Source of the DNA: Paenibacillus puerhi
Lineage (GTDB): Bacteria > Bacillota > Bacilli > Paenibacillales > NBRC-103111
Assembly: GCF_009846885.1 (NCBI RefSeq)
Contig: NZ_WUWM01000011.1
Coordinates: 1 to 64,000 of the forward strand
Direction: 5' to 3'
DNA length: 64,000 nt
The notes beneath the pieces were generated by a model. That model had not been told where the DNA came from and did not search any database. It saw only the letters and a list, made by a program, of their open reading frames with translations. Both the position numbers and the translations under genes were made by a program. Shown here in pieces: positions 17,198-25,923 of the stretch; the first letter of the stretch is position 1; every line of letters begins with the position of its first letter.

Positions 17198-18792
17198 TTC
17201 ATCTCGCGAGGCGTTACGCCCCAATACTTGCGGAAAACCTTCGTGAAGTAGCTGACGTCGCGATAGCCGACGAGATTCGCCGCATCATACACCTTCGCGC
17301 CCTTCTGAAGGGCCGTCTTGGCCCGCTCCATCTTCCTCTCCAGCACATAGGTCGAGAACGGCTTGCCGGTTTCCTGCTTGAACAGCCGGCTCAGGTAGGA
17401 GGAGTTCACATACAGCCGGTCCGCCACCGTATGCAGGGTGATTTCCTTATCGATCTCCTCCTCGACCATATTGAGAATCCACTTCACCGTATGGTGGCTG
17501 ACCGCTTTCCGCTGACACGTGACCTGGGCGATGATACGCTCTACGCTGCGGTAAAGCCAGCTCCGTATCTGCTCCTTAGAGGCAAGGAGCTGCGTATTTT
17601 GAAACAGCACGTAATCGTCCCCGGCAACCTCCTTCACCCGCCAGCCCTGCTTCTGGATAATTCGCACCAGAATGCCTCCGAGGTAAAGCACATGCTCGTG
17701 AACCTCATCCAGCTGTTCCGCCTTGCCAAGTCCCAGCTCCCACAGCTCGTCGGCTGCGGCACGCGCTTTGTCCATGTCTCCCGTCTCCAGCGCGATCTCC
17801 AGCGCCTTCTCCAGGTTCGGCTGCACCTCCAGAACCATAGGATCCGTCTGCCGCTCCTCCCGGTAGGGAATAGCAATACCGTGGCCATACAGCTTCCGGT
17901 TCTGGAGCGCTTTACCCGCCTGCGCATACAGCTTGCTCACGTCCTCCCAGCCCCCCGTGCTGCCGCTGATCCCTGCGCTAGCCGACACCTTTAGAAATTC
18001 CTTCACCTTCGCAAGCAAGCGATCCACTGTCGTATTGACCCGCAGCAAATGCGGGTTCGGTTCCTCCTCTTGCGGGGCGTAGAACAGAACAACCGTCTGC
18101 TCGTTCGCATCCGTGCATACCCAAGCTGCCGCCTGCTGGAGCAGCTCCGTTACGATGCTGTTCAGCGAGAACAGCAGCAGCGGACGGTCCTTCGCGCTGA
18201 ACCGCGTCTCGCCTTCCGGCAGCGGATCCATGTCCAGCACGACGAGTACGTATTGCCAGTCCGGCTGAAGGTCGATACGCACGTCATGACTGTACTGCGA
18301 CACCTCCCACAAGTCGTACTTGCCGCTCAGCCAATGCTGCATGAAGACGTTGCGCAGGTAGGGCAGATGCTGCTCCCATCTTTCCTCCAGCTGCATCTGA
18401 CGATTGAGCCGCGCAAGCTCTCGGCGCAGCTGCTCCGCCGCCTCCAGAACGGCCTGCACAATCTCATGCTCGCCAGCGGGCTTGAGCAAATATTTGACTA
18501 CGCCTAGCTCGAGCGCGCTTTGGGCAAACTCGAAGCTGTCATGACCGCTCAGGATGATCAGCTTAACCATCGCATCCCGCCGCTGCAGCTCGCGCGCCAG
18601 CGTGATGCCGTCCATCTCAGGCATCTGAATATCCATCAGCACGATATCCGGCTTCTTGCGTTCAAACAGCTGCAGCGCCTGCAGCCCGTTCTCCGCCATG
18701 CCGACAATCTCGATATCATGCTCCTCCCAGGGGATATTATAGGCCAAACTGTTGCGCAGCCGGGCTTCATCCTCTACGATCAATACATTCAT
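17194..18792 (-). CDS. YesN-type response regulator, AraC-family output
   Basis: 532 residues. The N-terminal receiver domain (about 1-120) has the acidic pair VEDE, the phospho-acceptor region VLMDIQMPEMDG and the KYLLKPAGEHE lysine. A long middle part follows. The C-terminal about 100 residues form two AraC-type helix-turn-helix motifs (LHTVADRLYVNSSYLSRLFKQ and VYDAANLVGYRDVSYFTKVF, ending WGVTPREMK). It should activate the carbohydrate transport genes on either side. It overlaps the kinase gene by four bases (ATGA), so it is translationally coupled. Confidence 0.93.
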   Translation of the reverse strand: MNVLIVEDEARLRNSLAYNIPWEEHDIEIVGMAENGLQALQLFERKKPDIVLMDIQMPEMDGITLARELQRRDAMVKLIILSGHDSFEFAQSALELGVVKYLLKPAGEHEIVQAVLEAAEQLRRELARLNRQMQLEERWEQHLPYLRNVFMQHWLSGKYDLWEVSQYSHDVRIDLQPDWQYVLVVLDMDPLPEGETRFSAKDRPLLLFSLNSIVTELLQQAAAWVCTDANEQTVVLFYAPQEEEPNPHLLRVNTTVDRLLAKVKEFLKVSASAGISGSTGGWEDVSKLYAQAGKALQNRKLYGHGIAIPYREERQTDPMVLEVQPNLEKALEIALETGDMDKARAAADELWELGLGKAEQLDEVHEHVLYLGGILVRIIQKQGWRVKEVAGDDYVLFQNTQLLASKEQIRSWLYRSVERIIAQVTCQRKAVSHHTVKWILNMVEEEIDKEITLHTVADRLYVNSSYLSRLFKQETGKPFSTYVLERKMERAKTALQKGAKVYDAANLVGYRDVSYFTKVFRKYWGVTPREMK

Positions 18793-20618
18793 GCGCCTCT
18801 CACCTCATGCGGTTTGACGGGACCCTGCGTCTGCGGCCTGAACTCATCCTTGCAGCGATCGAGCGGTAGAAGGATCGTTGCCGTGGTCCCCTCTCCCTCG
18901 CTCTCGACTGTCAGTTCCGCATCAGGGCCGTACCAAATTTTAATTCTCGACTTGACGTTTCGAAGCCCATACAGATCCTTAGCGCCATGCTCCAGGTAAG
19001 ATAGCGGTCCTGCCTCCTGCTCGGACCGTTTCCCCAGCTCACTGCGTATATAGCTCAGACGCTCGGGAGAAATTCCTTTGCCATTATCCTGTACGGCGAC
19101 GATCAAGCGGCCGTGCCGGATTCGGCCGGATATGAGCAGCTCACCGTCTTCCCGGGAGTCGAGCCCATGCAGAATCGCATTCTCCACGAGCGGCTGTAGC
19201 ACCAGCTTGAGCAGGGGCACCTTCTTGGCTTCCTCCTCCAGCTCATAGCTGACCGTGAACGAGTCCAGGAATCGGAGCTGCTGCACGCGGATGTAATAAT
19301 GCAAATGAGTCACCGTCTCCTCCAGCGTGAAGGTTTCGCGCCCTTTTCCGAGGCTAAGCCGGAAGAAGCTCGACAGGTTCAATACCATCTCGCTGATTTC
19401 GTCAGCATCGTAATTTTTGGCGGTCCAGTAGATCGAATCCAGCGTGTTGTACAGAAAGTGCGGATTGATCTGAGACTGCAGGAACTTTAGCTCCGTATGC
19501 GCAAGCCGCAGCTGCTGCTCGTAATAGTTCTCGATCAGATACTGCTGCTCCTCCACCATCTTGTTGAACGAACGCGTCAGAAATCCGAGCTCGTCGGACC
19601 GGTCGTTCTCCAGACGAATATTGAAGTTGCCGCTGCCGACCCACTTCATCCCCTTCATCAGCCGCTGTACGGGAGAGGCGATGCCGCTATAGACGGCCCA
19701 TGAAATCAGCAGTGCCAGAATAACGCTGACAGCAATGATGACGTACGTATACATTCGCGTGACCTTCGTCTCCCGGTACAGCTCCGCCTTCGGCTGAACC
19801 AGAATAAGCGACCACTTATAATACCGGGAATCTACCCGTACCGTAAATTCCTCAGCGGAGGCTTCCTCGGCCTGCCTCAACTCCTGCCCCCGGCTTCCGG
19901 TGCCCGTAACCAGCTTGCCTTCGTCCGAATACAGGTAGATTTGCGCATGAGGCGACGGCAGCAAGGATCGGATCAGATCGAGCAGCTTCTCTTTATTCAG
20001 ACCGATGATCAGCAGGTTCGGATCCCGGTCGGGATTGTTCAGATCCATGGTTCTCACAAGCGAGATACTGTTCGTACCTGTCACGGAACCGAAGGTTTGT
20101 TGCTCGGGAAAGGGCGTATCCGGCATCATATACACAATGCCCGTTCCCTTCGTTTCGGCAATCGTCTGCAGCTCCAGAAGATGCAGTGGCCTCTCAATCC
20201 GTTTGCCCCCTTGGGTCGTAGACAGCAGCATGCGCGACGGAGCGTGAAATAACGCCGCGTGCGAGATCAAATGATTGATCGAGGTTAAGCTGGACAACTG
20301 CTTGACCATATCGGCAAAATTCACATAAGACTGAGCCGTCAGCGTCGGTCCGACCTGATGAAGCAGCCGCAGCATATTAGGGTCCGTTGCGACAAGCGTA
20401 GAAAACTCCTCCACATTTTGCAAAGACAGATCGATATAGTCCATGGACGACGTCAACGCGCCCCTTGTCCGCTCCTCCGCCTGCTTCAGCAGTACGGCTT
20501 GGGACCGAAAATTGACATACAAGCTTACGATGACGAGCGGCAGCAGCAGCAGCAGGAAATAAACAGTGAGGCGCAGTTGTATTTTTTGCGTGTATTGGTT
20601 GTAGAACCATGCGAACAT
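18789..20618 (-). CDS. YesM-type sensor histidine kinase
   Basis: About 609 residues from ATG 20618 (MFAWFYNQY), which has GAGAGGTGAAGGC upstream. There is one membrane helix near the N-terminus (LTVYFLLLLLPLVIVSLYV), a large extracellular sensor region and a second helix (YVIIAVSVILALLISWAVY). A HAMP-like segment, the phospho-acceptor region LQSQINPHFLYNTLDSI of the HisKA_7TM/His_kinase type and an ATPase domain (LVENAILHG and VQDNGKGI) complete the protein. It senses an extracellular signal, probably a sugar delivered with the co-encoded binding protein just upstream, and phosphorylates the adjacent regulator. Confidence 0.93.
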   Translation of the reverse strand: MFAWFYNQYTQKIQLRLTVYFLLLLLPLVIVSLYVNFRSQAVLLKQAEERTRGALTSSMDYIDLSLQNVEEFSTLVATDPNMLRLLHQVGPTLTAQSYVNFADMVKQLSSLTSINHLISHAALFHAPSRMLLSTTQGGKRIERPLHLLELQTIAETKGTGIVYMMPDTPFPEQQTFGSVTGTNSISLVRTMDLNNPDRDPNLLIIGLNKEKLLDLIRSLLPSPHAQIYLYSDEGKLVTGTGSRGQELRQAEEASAEEFTVRVDSRYYKWSLILVQPKAELYRETKVTRMYTYVIIAVSVILALLISWAVYSGIASPVQRLMKGMKWVGSGNFNIRLENDRSDELGFLTRSFNKMVEEQQYLIENYYEQQLRLAHTELKFLQSQINPHFLYNTLDSIYWTAKNYDADEISEMVLNLSSFFRLSLGKGRETFTLEETVTHLHYYIRVQQLRFLDSFTVSYELEEEAKKVPLLKLVLQPLVENAILHGLDSREDGELLISGRIRHGRLIVAVQDNGKGISPERLSYIRSELGKRSEQEAGPLSYLEHGAKDLYGLRNVKSRIKIWYGPDAELTVESEGEGTTATILLPLDRCKDEFRPQTQGPVKPHEVRGA

Positions 20619-20622
20619 GCCT

Positions 20623-22158
20623 TCACCTCTCCCGTTCATGCGCGGTTTGGTACCATTCGTTCACTTCCGTCGTGATCTCAAGGCCCCCCTCCCGCTCCCA
20701 CCACTGCACATACTCCTCGAATTGCTCCAGCGGGGTAACTCCGACGATCATACGGATAAATGCACCCTGCAGCTCGGAGAGCTTCTGGTTGTATTTACCC
20801 ATCGCCGGCGTCGGCAGGCCGTTGAACCGGTTAGGAATCAGGTTCGACTCAATCCGCAGAAGGTTATCGTACAGATTGAAGTGCTTGCCCAGAGAATCCA
20901 GTCTTTGCTTCGTAATCAAAGGCTCGGGAACGTCAACCAGCGATGAGTATATTCCCCGGTAAATATGCCGCAGGTGCTCCTCGAAGTTCGTCTCGATCTC
21001 ATCGCCCGATGAGCGCCACACCTCGTTCTCAAAACCAAGCTTCAAGGTGGAATGCCCCTCCCCCGCGATGAAATTCAGCACACGGATCGCCTCTTCCCCA
21101 TGAGCGCTATGCGCCGGAATGACATTGTACTCTCGGACTAGGGGATTGGCGTACGTTCCGCTCTTGCCGCCCGGACCGACCGGGTATTCGAGCGGTATCC
21201 ACTCGGCGCTTGGATCGCTTTTCAGATGAAGATCCAGCGGTCCCCGCGTATCGTACCAGGCGGCCGAGAACATCCCCACCTTGCCGGAGACGAGCTTCTG
21301 CTCCAGATTCTTGTTCTTATTGATAGGAAACTCGGGATCGATTAATCGCTCGGCGTACAGCTTGTGGAGAAATGCAAGCGCTTGCTTCGTCTGAGGCTGT
21401 ACATCCGCGAAGACGAGCTGGCCGTCCTTCTCGAGCCACTGGCCGAGCTGCACCCCGAACGCGCCGAAGAACGGACCGGTCCGGCCCAGATTTTCAGTCA
21501 TCAGCAGCCCGATCGTGTCATCCTTGCCGTTGCCGTCCGGGTCTTCAAACGTAAACGCCTTCAACACTTCATAATAGTCATCCAACGTGCGGGGCGGCTT
21601 CAAGCCTAGCCGGTCCAGCCAGTCCTTGCGCGCATAGATCAGCTCGACTCCCCTCGCCTCGTTGATACTCGGTATCGCATAGATGCGTCCGTTATAGGTC
21701 ACATTGTCCCAGGCCTCCTGCGGGATCCGGGCCAACAGGTCGGGGCCATGCCGCTCAAGCAGCTCGTCCAAGGGCATGAGCGCCTGCTGCTTTACGTAGT
21801 TCGCAACCCATACATCGCTATGAACATTCAACAAATCCGGACGATTGGACGATGCCATGATGACATTTAATTTTTCATCATAGCCTTCGGTCGGCGGCAT
21901 CAGAATGCGCAGCTTGACCTTCGTCCCGTTCTCCAGATAATCCAGATAAGGGTTATCGTTCTCGTGAAGCCCCTCAGGAAAAGCTAGTCCCAAACTATCG
22001 AGTACGATGGATACGGTCGGCCTATCGGTGCTATCCGGCTCATTCGCTGTGCTCGAAGCCATATCCGACCATTGGTTGCCTGCATATAGCGACAGAATGC
22101 CGACTCCCGACAAGCCGGCCAGCACAAGAGCAAGCCGGTATAAGGTTCGCTTCTTCAA
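20623..22158 (-). CDS. Second carbohydrate-binding protein, membrane-anchored
   Basis: 511 residues from a TTG start at 22158, with AAAGGAG about nine bases before it. The N-terminal hydrophobic segment (LYRLALVLAGLSGVGILSLYAG) has no cysteine, so it is a membrane anchor or ordinary signal peptide and not a lipoprotein signal. The rest is an LplA-type solute-binding fold (GRIYAIPSINEARG, ARKDWLDRLGLKPPRTLDDYYEVLK, WWEREGGLEITTEVNEWY). Its gene is four bases from the kinase gene, and it is unlike the lipoprotein at 13155. This suggests a sensing partner for the kinase more than a transport component (inference). Confidence 0.88.
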   Translation of the reverse strand: MKKRTLYRLALVLAGLSGVGILSLYAGNQWSDMASSTANEPDSTDRPTVSIVLDSLGLAFPEGLHENDNPYLDYLENGTKVKLRILMPPTEGYDEKLNVIMASSNRPDLLNVHSDVWVANYVKQQALMPLDELLERHGPDLLARIPQEAWDNVTYNGRIYAIPSINEARGVELIYARKDWLDRLGLKPPRTLDDYYEVLKAFTFEDPDGNGKDDTIGLLMTENLGRTGPFFGAFGVQLGQWLEKDGQLVFADVQPQTKQALAFLHKLYAERLIDPEFPINKNKNLEQKLVSGKVGMFSAAWYDTRGPLDLHLKSDPSAEWIPLEYPVGPGGKSGTYANPLVREYNVIPAHSAHGEEAIRVLNFIAGEGHSTLKLGFENEVWRSSGDEIETNFEEHLRHIYRGIYSSLVDVPEPLITKQRLDSLGKHFNLYDNLLRIESNLIPNRFNGLPTPAMGKYNQKLSELQGAFIRMIVGVTPLEQFEEYVQWWEREGGLEITTEVNEWYQTAHERER

Positions 22159-22365
22159 TGGACGACTCTCCTTTGCCGTTCGGACTTGGATGACGTTGTT
22201 TTACGACTGCGGAGCCTGGTTCGGTGGGATGCGACAAGGGGGAGTTACATGTTAGACTGGCCAAGAGGCGAACCGAGGCTCTCCTAAGCGAATCGCGGCC
22301 TTCAGCAAATCGCCGAAGACCGCGTATTGAACGATGGTAAAGAGATGCCGCAGCCTAGCGGCCGT

Positions 22366-22905
22366 TCAGCAGCTCCCGGCAGGGGTGCTGCGCATAGCCG
22401 CATAATCGGAAAGATGCTCGCACGCCGCCGGCACCGGAACCGAATGAACCGAGAGGAGCTTGCCCTCCCGGAAGAAACAGCGATGGTCGTAACAAGTCTC
22501 CTCCTTCAGCATCAGCGGTAGAAAATCAGGCAAATTGGCTGCCAAGCCCGTATTATCCGGATGCAGAATCCACTCGATCGTCTTCCAGTCCAGGATGCCT
22601 TCATCCGTCTTAACAGGTGTAGGATAAGGAAAATCAGGGCTGACCATAGCCGTATACAGGTACATACCCCCGGGCGCGCCCGCTTCGCTTTCCCAGGTGA
22701 CCAAGCCCTTAAAGCGGAAGTCTTCTTCTCGCAGGACCATGCCGGTTTCCTCGATGACTTCCCTTCGGATAGAAGCCCGCGGCGCTTCCGATTGATGAAG
22801 CTTGCCCCCGACGCCGTTCCACGAGCCCATCCAAGCGGAGCGTTCCCGGTTCAGCAGCAGCAGCTCCTGATCGCGTTGAATAAAACAGATCGTATAGGTA
22901 AGCAT
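22366..22905 (-). CDS. NUDIX hydrolase (8-oxo-dGTPase-like)
   Basis: 179 residues. The NUDIX box is complete: G-x5-E-x7-REVIEETG at about residues 34-56 (GGKLHQSEAPRASIRREV, then IEETG). The N-terminus LTYTICFIQRDQELLLLNRER matches MutT-like proteins that clean up oxidised nucleotides. The C-terminal third (after about residue 130) is longer than the minimal domain and ends with a low-complexity RSTPAGSC. ATG at 22905 has GGAGGGGAG upstream. It lies about 40 bases after the GNAT gene on the same strand, so a shared transcript is possible. Confidence 0.9.
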   Translation of the reverse strand: MLTYTICFIQRDQELLLLNRERSAWMGSWNGVGGKLHQSEAPRASIRREVIEETGMVLREEDFRFKGLVTWESEAGAPGGMYLYTAMVSPDFPYPTPVKTDEGILDWKTIEWILHPDNTGLAANLPDFLPLMLKEETCYDHRCFFREGKLLSVHSVPVPAACEHLSDYAAMRSTPAGSC

Positions 22906-22946
22906 GCGGTCTCCCCTCCAGTCTGCAAGCTGCCATGGAATATGAA

Positions 22947-23516
22947 TTAGACCTTCCAGGCCTGGTTAATCAACGTCATATGGATGTGATCTTCCCAATT
23001 TCCATTGATGTTCAGGTACTTCTTGGCCAATCCTTCCGGTACAAAACCGAGCTTCTCCACCACTTGAAGCGATGCTTGATTGCGCGGCATAATATTCGCT
23101 TCGATCCGGTGCAGGTTCAGTTCCCCGAAAGCAATTTGAATCACCTTCTTCAAGGCTTCCGTCATATAGCCCTGATTCATTTCGTCCCGGTCCAACCTGT
23201 ATCCCAGATGGCACGAATGAAAGCTCCCTCGTATGATATTGTTTAAAGTGACAGAGCCGATAATACGGGGCTCCGCCTCCTCCTTCTTGCGCAGCCATAG
23301 CTTATACAGCTGCCCGGCCGCCATGCTCGCCTCCTCTTCGCGCAGCATCCGGCTCTGGTGATCCAAAGTATAATATTCCTCCGTTCTAATCGGCTCCCAA
23401 GGTGCTAGAAAATCCCGATTTTTCTGTATGAATGCAAGAACCATGCCTGAGCTGCTCTCATCCAGTCCCTCCAACAGCAGGCGTTCGGTTCGAAATCTAA
23501 CCATCGTACTTCTCAT
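22947..23516 (-). CDS. GNAT acetyltransferase, RimJ/RimL type
   Basis: About 189 residues. FRTERLLLEGL opens the fold, ARIIGSVTLNNI-like strands follow (PRIIGSVTLNNIIRG), then LGYRLDRDEMNQGYMTEALKKV supplies the acetyl-CoA loop. ANIMPRNQASLQVVEKLGF is the classic RimJ/L motif. The frame is open 80 codons further, but that part is not protein-like. Three closely spaced ATGs (23525, 23516, 23504) are possible; 23516 has an AGG at suitable distance. The substrate (ribosomal protein N-terminus or antibiotic) is not known. Confidence 0.88.
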   Translation of the reverse strand: MRSTMVRFRTERLLLEGLDESSSGMVLAFIQKNRDFLAPWEPIRTEEYYTLDHQSRMLREEEASMAAGQLYKLWLRKKEEAEPRIIGSVTLNNIIRGSFHSCHLGYRLDRDEMNQGYMTEALKKVIQIAFGELNLHRIEANIMPRNQASLQVVEKLGFVPEGLAKKYLNINGNWEDHIHMTLINQAWKV

Positions 23517-23802
23517 CAGCGTCATCCTGTTCGCGGGGACTGCCACTTCCGTCCCCTTATTTGAGTATCTATGTATGTTGAACTTATGATGGTAACATTC
23601 GGCGAGATTTTCATCCGCAATTTCCATCATGTGCTTACAAGCCTGAAATTCCTGCGTGATTGCAGACGTTTCCCCTCCGGAAAGCCATTTATGTAAAAAA
23701 ACTGCACGTGGGCATGTTTCCGATCCGAAATGGGGCCAGGGACGCTTGACGCTTATTCCTTTCGTCAAGAGCTTGTCCTGTTGTCATCGGCCGATCCCTT
23801 AT

Positions 23803-24642
23803 CTACCTATACGAACGCGAAAGCGAATTTGTTCCGTCGTCCTTAATTAAAGCTGAAAAGGTTCTATCCTGACATACCAGCCGCTCCAGAACCACGGCTA
23901 CGCCTTCCTCGTCATGGGAAACGGTCACTTCCTTGGACAATTGTTTCAACTCCTCGATCGCGTTCTGCATGGCAACCGGATAGCCGCAGTTCCGAAAGAG
24001 TCCGAGATCATTGTAATCGTCTCCAAATACGATCGTTTGCTCCAGCCCCATCCCCCATAAGTCGCATAGCTCCCGAAGCGCAGCGTCCTTGGATACGTCC
24101 TTGGCCATGACCTGCATAAGCGTCCCCTGATCGGTAACCATGACATGGACCTGATGTCCGAATCGCTCCATCCATGCTTGAGGATTCCGAACACCGGTAA
24201 GAAGCAGCTTCGTCGGCTCCTGCTCCATCAGCCAGGAGAAGGGTCTGTACTCCGGTCCGGAAGCAGCACCCAGCGAGACGTAATCGATGGAATGGCAGCT
24301 GTACCAGCAGTCCAGGATCTCCAGGCTCACCCGAATCTCGGGATCATCCTCCGCAAACTTCAGAAGCTCACGATTATGCTCCACGGGAATCCCTATATGC
24401 CGATCCCGCCCATCGTCAAGCCTGAACAGAGCTCCGTTATAACAAATGATGGCGCAGTGCCGCAGCAGCGAAGCGGGAAGCAGCTCTTTCACCGCTCTTG
24501 GCGGACGTGCGGTGGCGATCACAAGCTTTATCCCCTGCCCCGCTAAATGAAGCAGCACCTTCAGCGTGCGCGCGGTCAGCTCCTTCCGGCTGTTGAGAAG
24601 CGTCCCATCCAGATCCATTACGACAGCAGAGAACAAGACCAT
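23803..24642 (-). CDS. HAD-superfamily hydrolase, Cof/YidA type
   Basis: 279 residues. All four HAD motifs are present: DLDGTLLNS (nucleophile region, about 10-18), the Thr in IATARP, the Lys in DVSKDAALREL and GDDYNDLGLF. The size and the large central cap domain (type IIB) fit phosphatases acting on sugar phosphates or flavin nucleotides. ATG at 24642 has GGGGGAGGGT upstream. It is a separate unit; the hairpin at 24669 divides it from the VOC gene upstream. Confidence 0.92.
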   Translation of the reverse strand: MVLFSAVVMDLDGTLLNSRKELTARTLKVLLHLAGQGIKLVIATARPPRAVKELLPASLLRHCAIICYNGALFRLDDGRDRHIGIPVEHNRELLKFAEDDPEIRVSLEILDCWYSCHSIDYVSLGAASGPEYRPFSWLMEQEPTKLLLTGVRNPQAWMERFGHQVHVMVTDQGTLMQVMAKDVSKDAALRELCDLWGMGLEQTIVFGDDYNDLGLFRNCGYPVAMQNAIEELKQLSKEVTVSHDEEGVAVVLERLVCQDRTFSALIKDDGTNSLSRSYR

Positions 24643-24668
24643 ACCCTCCCCCTATGATTGAACAGACC

Positions 24669-24705
24669 GTCATCATCCTCTTCCAGATAATGACGGTCTG
24701 CATCT
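24669..24705 (-). terminator. Hairpin after the VOC gene
   Basis: CAGACCGTCAT and ATGACGGTCTG form an 11-bp stem about 25 bases after the VOC stop codon on the minus strand. The T-run is poor, so it may terminate weakly. Confidence 0.6.
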
Positions 24706-24727
24706 AGCGATCGAATCAAGCCGCCGC

Positions 24728-25096
24728 TTACCGTCTTGCGGCGGAAGCTTTATACTGAATCAGGCCGAATCCGATGCCTACGGGATCGACTAGATAAGCC
24801 AAATAAAAATGGTCGAACTCCATCTTGTCGCGGACCATCTGCCCGCCGCTTTCCAGCGAATGGCGAATCGCCTCGTCCATATCGTCTACCTCGATCTGGA
24901 GGCGGGTGCCATGCGGATAATCATGCGGTCCCTTGGAGATACCGCCATCGATGCCAAGCTGATCGGAAGCGCCCGTCGTGACCGGATGATACCCCCAGTT
25001 CGGCTCCGCTACCTTCCAGCCGAATACTTTCGAATAAAAAGCAGACGCTCGCTCGGGATCTTGACTGTTCAATTCAAACCCTATAACTCGTCCCAT
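24728..25096 (-). CDS. VOC-family (glyoxalase-like) protein
   Basis: 122 residues from ATG 25096 (MGRVIGFELNSQDPERASAFY), chosen because GGAGGGGACAGG precedes it; the frame runs 21 codons further. The two beta-alpha-beta-beta-beta repeats of the vicinal-oxygen-chelate fold are visible: FELNSQDPERASAFYSKVFGW early, and LQIEVDDMDEAIRHSLESGG later with the end VDPVGIGFGLIQY. The metal-dependent activity is not identifiable. It may be an uncharacterised YdhR/CGA-like member. Confidence 0.85.
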   Translation of the reverse strand: MGRVIGFELNSQDPERASAFYSKVFGWKVAEPNWGYHPVTTGASDQLGIDGGISKGPHDYPHGTRLQIEVDDMDEAIRHSLESGGQMVRDKMEFDHFYLAYLVDPVGIGFGLIQYKASAARR

Positions 25097-25155
25097 CCTG
25101 TCCCCTCCGTGGAAATAATGACTATTTTTAACATTATAGGACGAGTTAATATTTG

Positions 25156-25383
25156 TCAATCTGCACCTGTATTCCTGCTGCTTCTGCTTATTATCAGCTT
25201 GGCCAAAACAAACGCATGTCCCATGAACATGAACAGGCTAATCAGGATCAGCGTCATCAGCAAGCTGAGGCCTTCGGCATTTTTATCGGTGAGATATAGG
25301 TACGCGGAAGCCGCTCCTAGCCCCGCAAGCAGCACGCCGAATCCCGCTACAAACCTTATTCGGTTCCGTATGGTCCGATCCAA
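25156..25383 (-). CDS. Small two-helix membrane protein, TTG start
   Basis: 75 residues. TTG at 25383 is preceded by GGAGGGGGTCGC, an excellent ribosome site, and the codons before it are not protein-like. Two hydrophobic segments are predicted: FVAGFGVLLAGLGAASAYLYL and LLMTLILISLFMFMGHAFVLA, with the short polar loop TDKNAEG between. The C-terminus is polar (SRSSRNTGAD). I do not recognise a family. It lies about 60 bases after the dinB-like gene, in the same direction. Confidence 0.7.
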   Translation of the reverse strand: MDRTIRNRIRFVAGFGVLLAGLGAASAYLYLTDKNAEGLSLLMTLILISLFMFMGHAFVLAKLIISRSSRNTGAD

Positions 25384-25444
25384 GCGACCCCCTCCTATTC
25401 TCCAGCCTTGCACCTGCGCCGGGAGTGAAAAGGCCCTGCAAGCC

Positions 25445-25900
25445 CTAGCTCTCCCGTGCAAATAAGATGTAATCGATCGATGCCGGCTCCCTATCGTCAA
25501 TCCGCAGCAGCAGATTGATCTGGCCCCGGTGATACATGCCGTGAAGTGCGACATGACTGAGAATGTCGGCGAGAGGGGTTTGAAACTCCGTCCCTTGTGA
25601 GTTGCGGTATACGACCGGGGCAGCCAGACGCTGATCGTCGATCTCTGCCAGCAAGGCTTGATAGCCTTGTCCGTTTGCCTGTACCAAACTTTCATAAGCC
25701 TGAATATCCGGCTCCGGCCAGATGGCAAACGACGATGTATCTTCCCCGCGAATCCGGGACAGCCATATTCGCTCCGCGCCCAGAACATGAGCGAACAGCT
25801 TCTGGGCCTTCGCGCTGTCCTCCCCTAGAGGACGAAGAGCCTCCACAATCTTCACATTCGCCCATTCCATATGCTCGAATATCCGCTCCCATGTTTTCAC
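25445..25900 (-). CDS. DinB-family protein
   Basis: 151 residues from GTG 25900 with GGGAGGG upstream. The four-helix DinB/YfiT fold is indicated by EHMEWANVKIVEAL, AQKLFAHVLGAERIWLSRI and ILSHVALHGMYHRGQINLLLR. The three metal-ligand histidines fit H in LFAHVLG, and HxxxH in HVALHGMYHRG. Such proteins are thiol-dependent metalloenzymes or DNA-damage-induced proteins of unclear substrate. It is followed by a small membrane-protein gene and preceded by the ZIP transporter gene. Confidence 0.88.
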   Translation of the reverse strand: MKTWERIFEHMEWANVKIVEALRPLGEDSAKAQKLFAHVLGAERIWLSRIRGEDTSSFAIWPEPDIQAYESLVQANGQGYQALLAEIDDQRLAAPVVYRNSQGTEFQTPLADILSHVALHGMYHRGQINLLLRIDDREPASIDYILFARES

Positions 25901-25923
25901 CTGGCCAGCCCTCCCTAGAATCG

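Noticed and set aside
23526..23768. 81-residue N-terminal extension of the RimJ/L-type acetyltransferase
   Set aside because: The stretch has no protein-like pattern and no ribosome site, and contains a GGGGAC/GTCCCC hairpin. The gene is taken to start near 23516.
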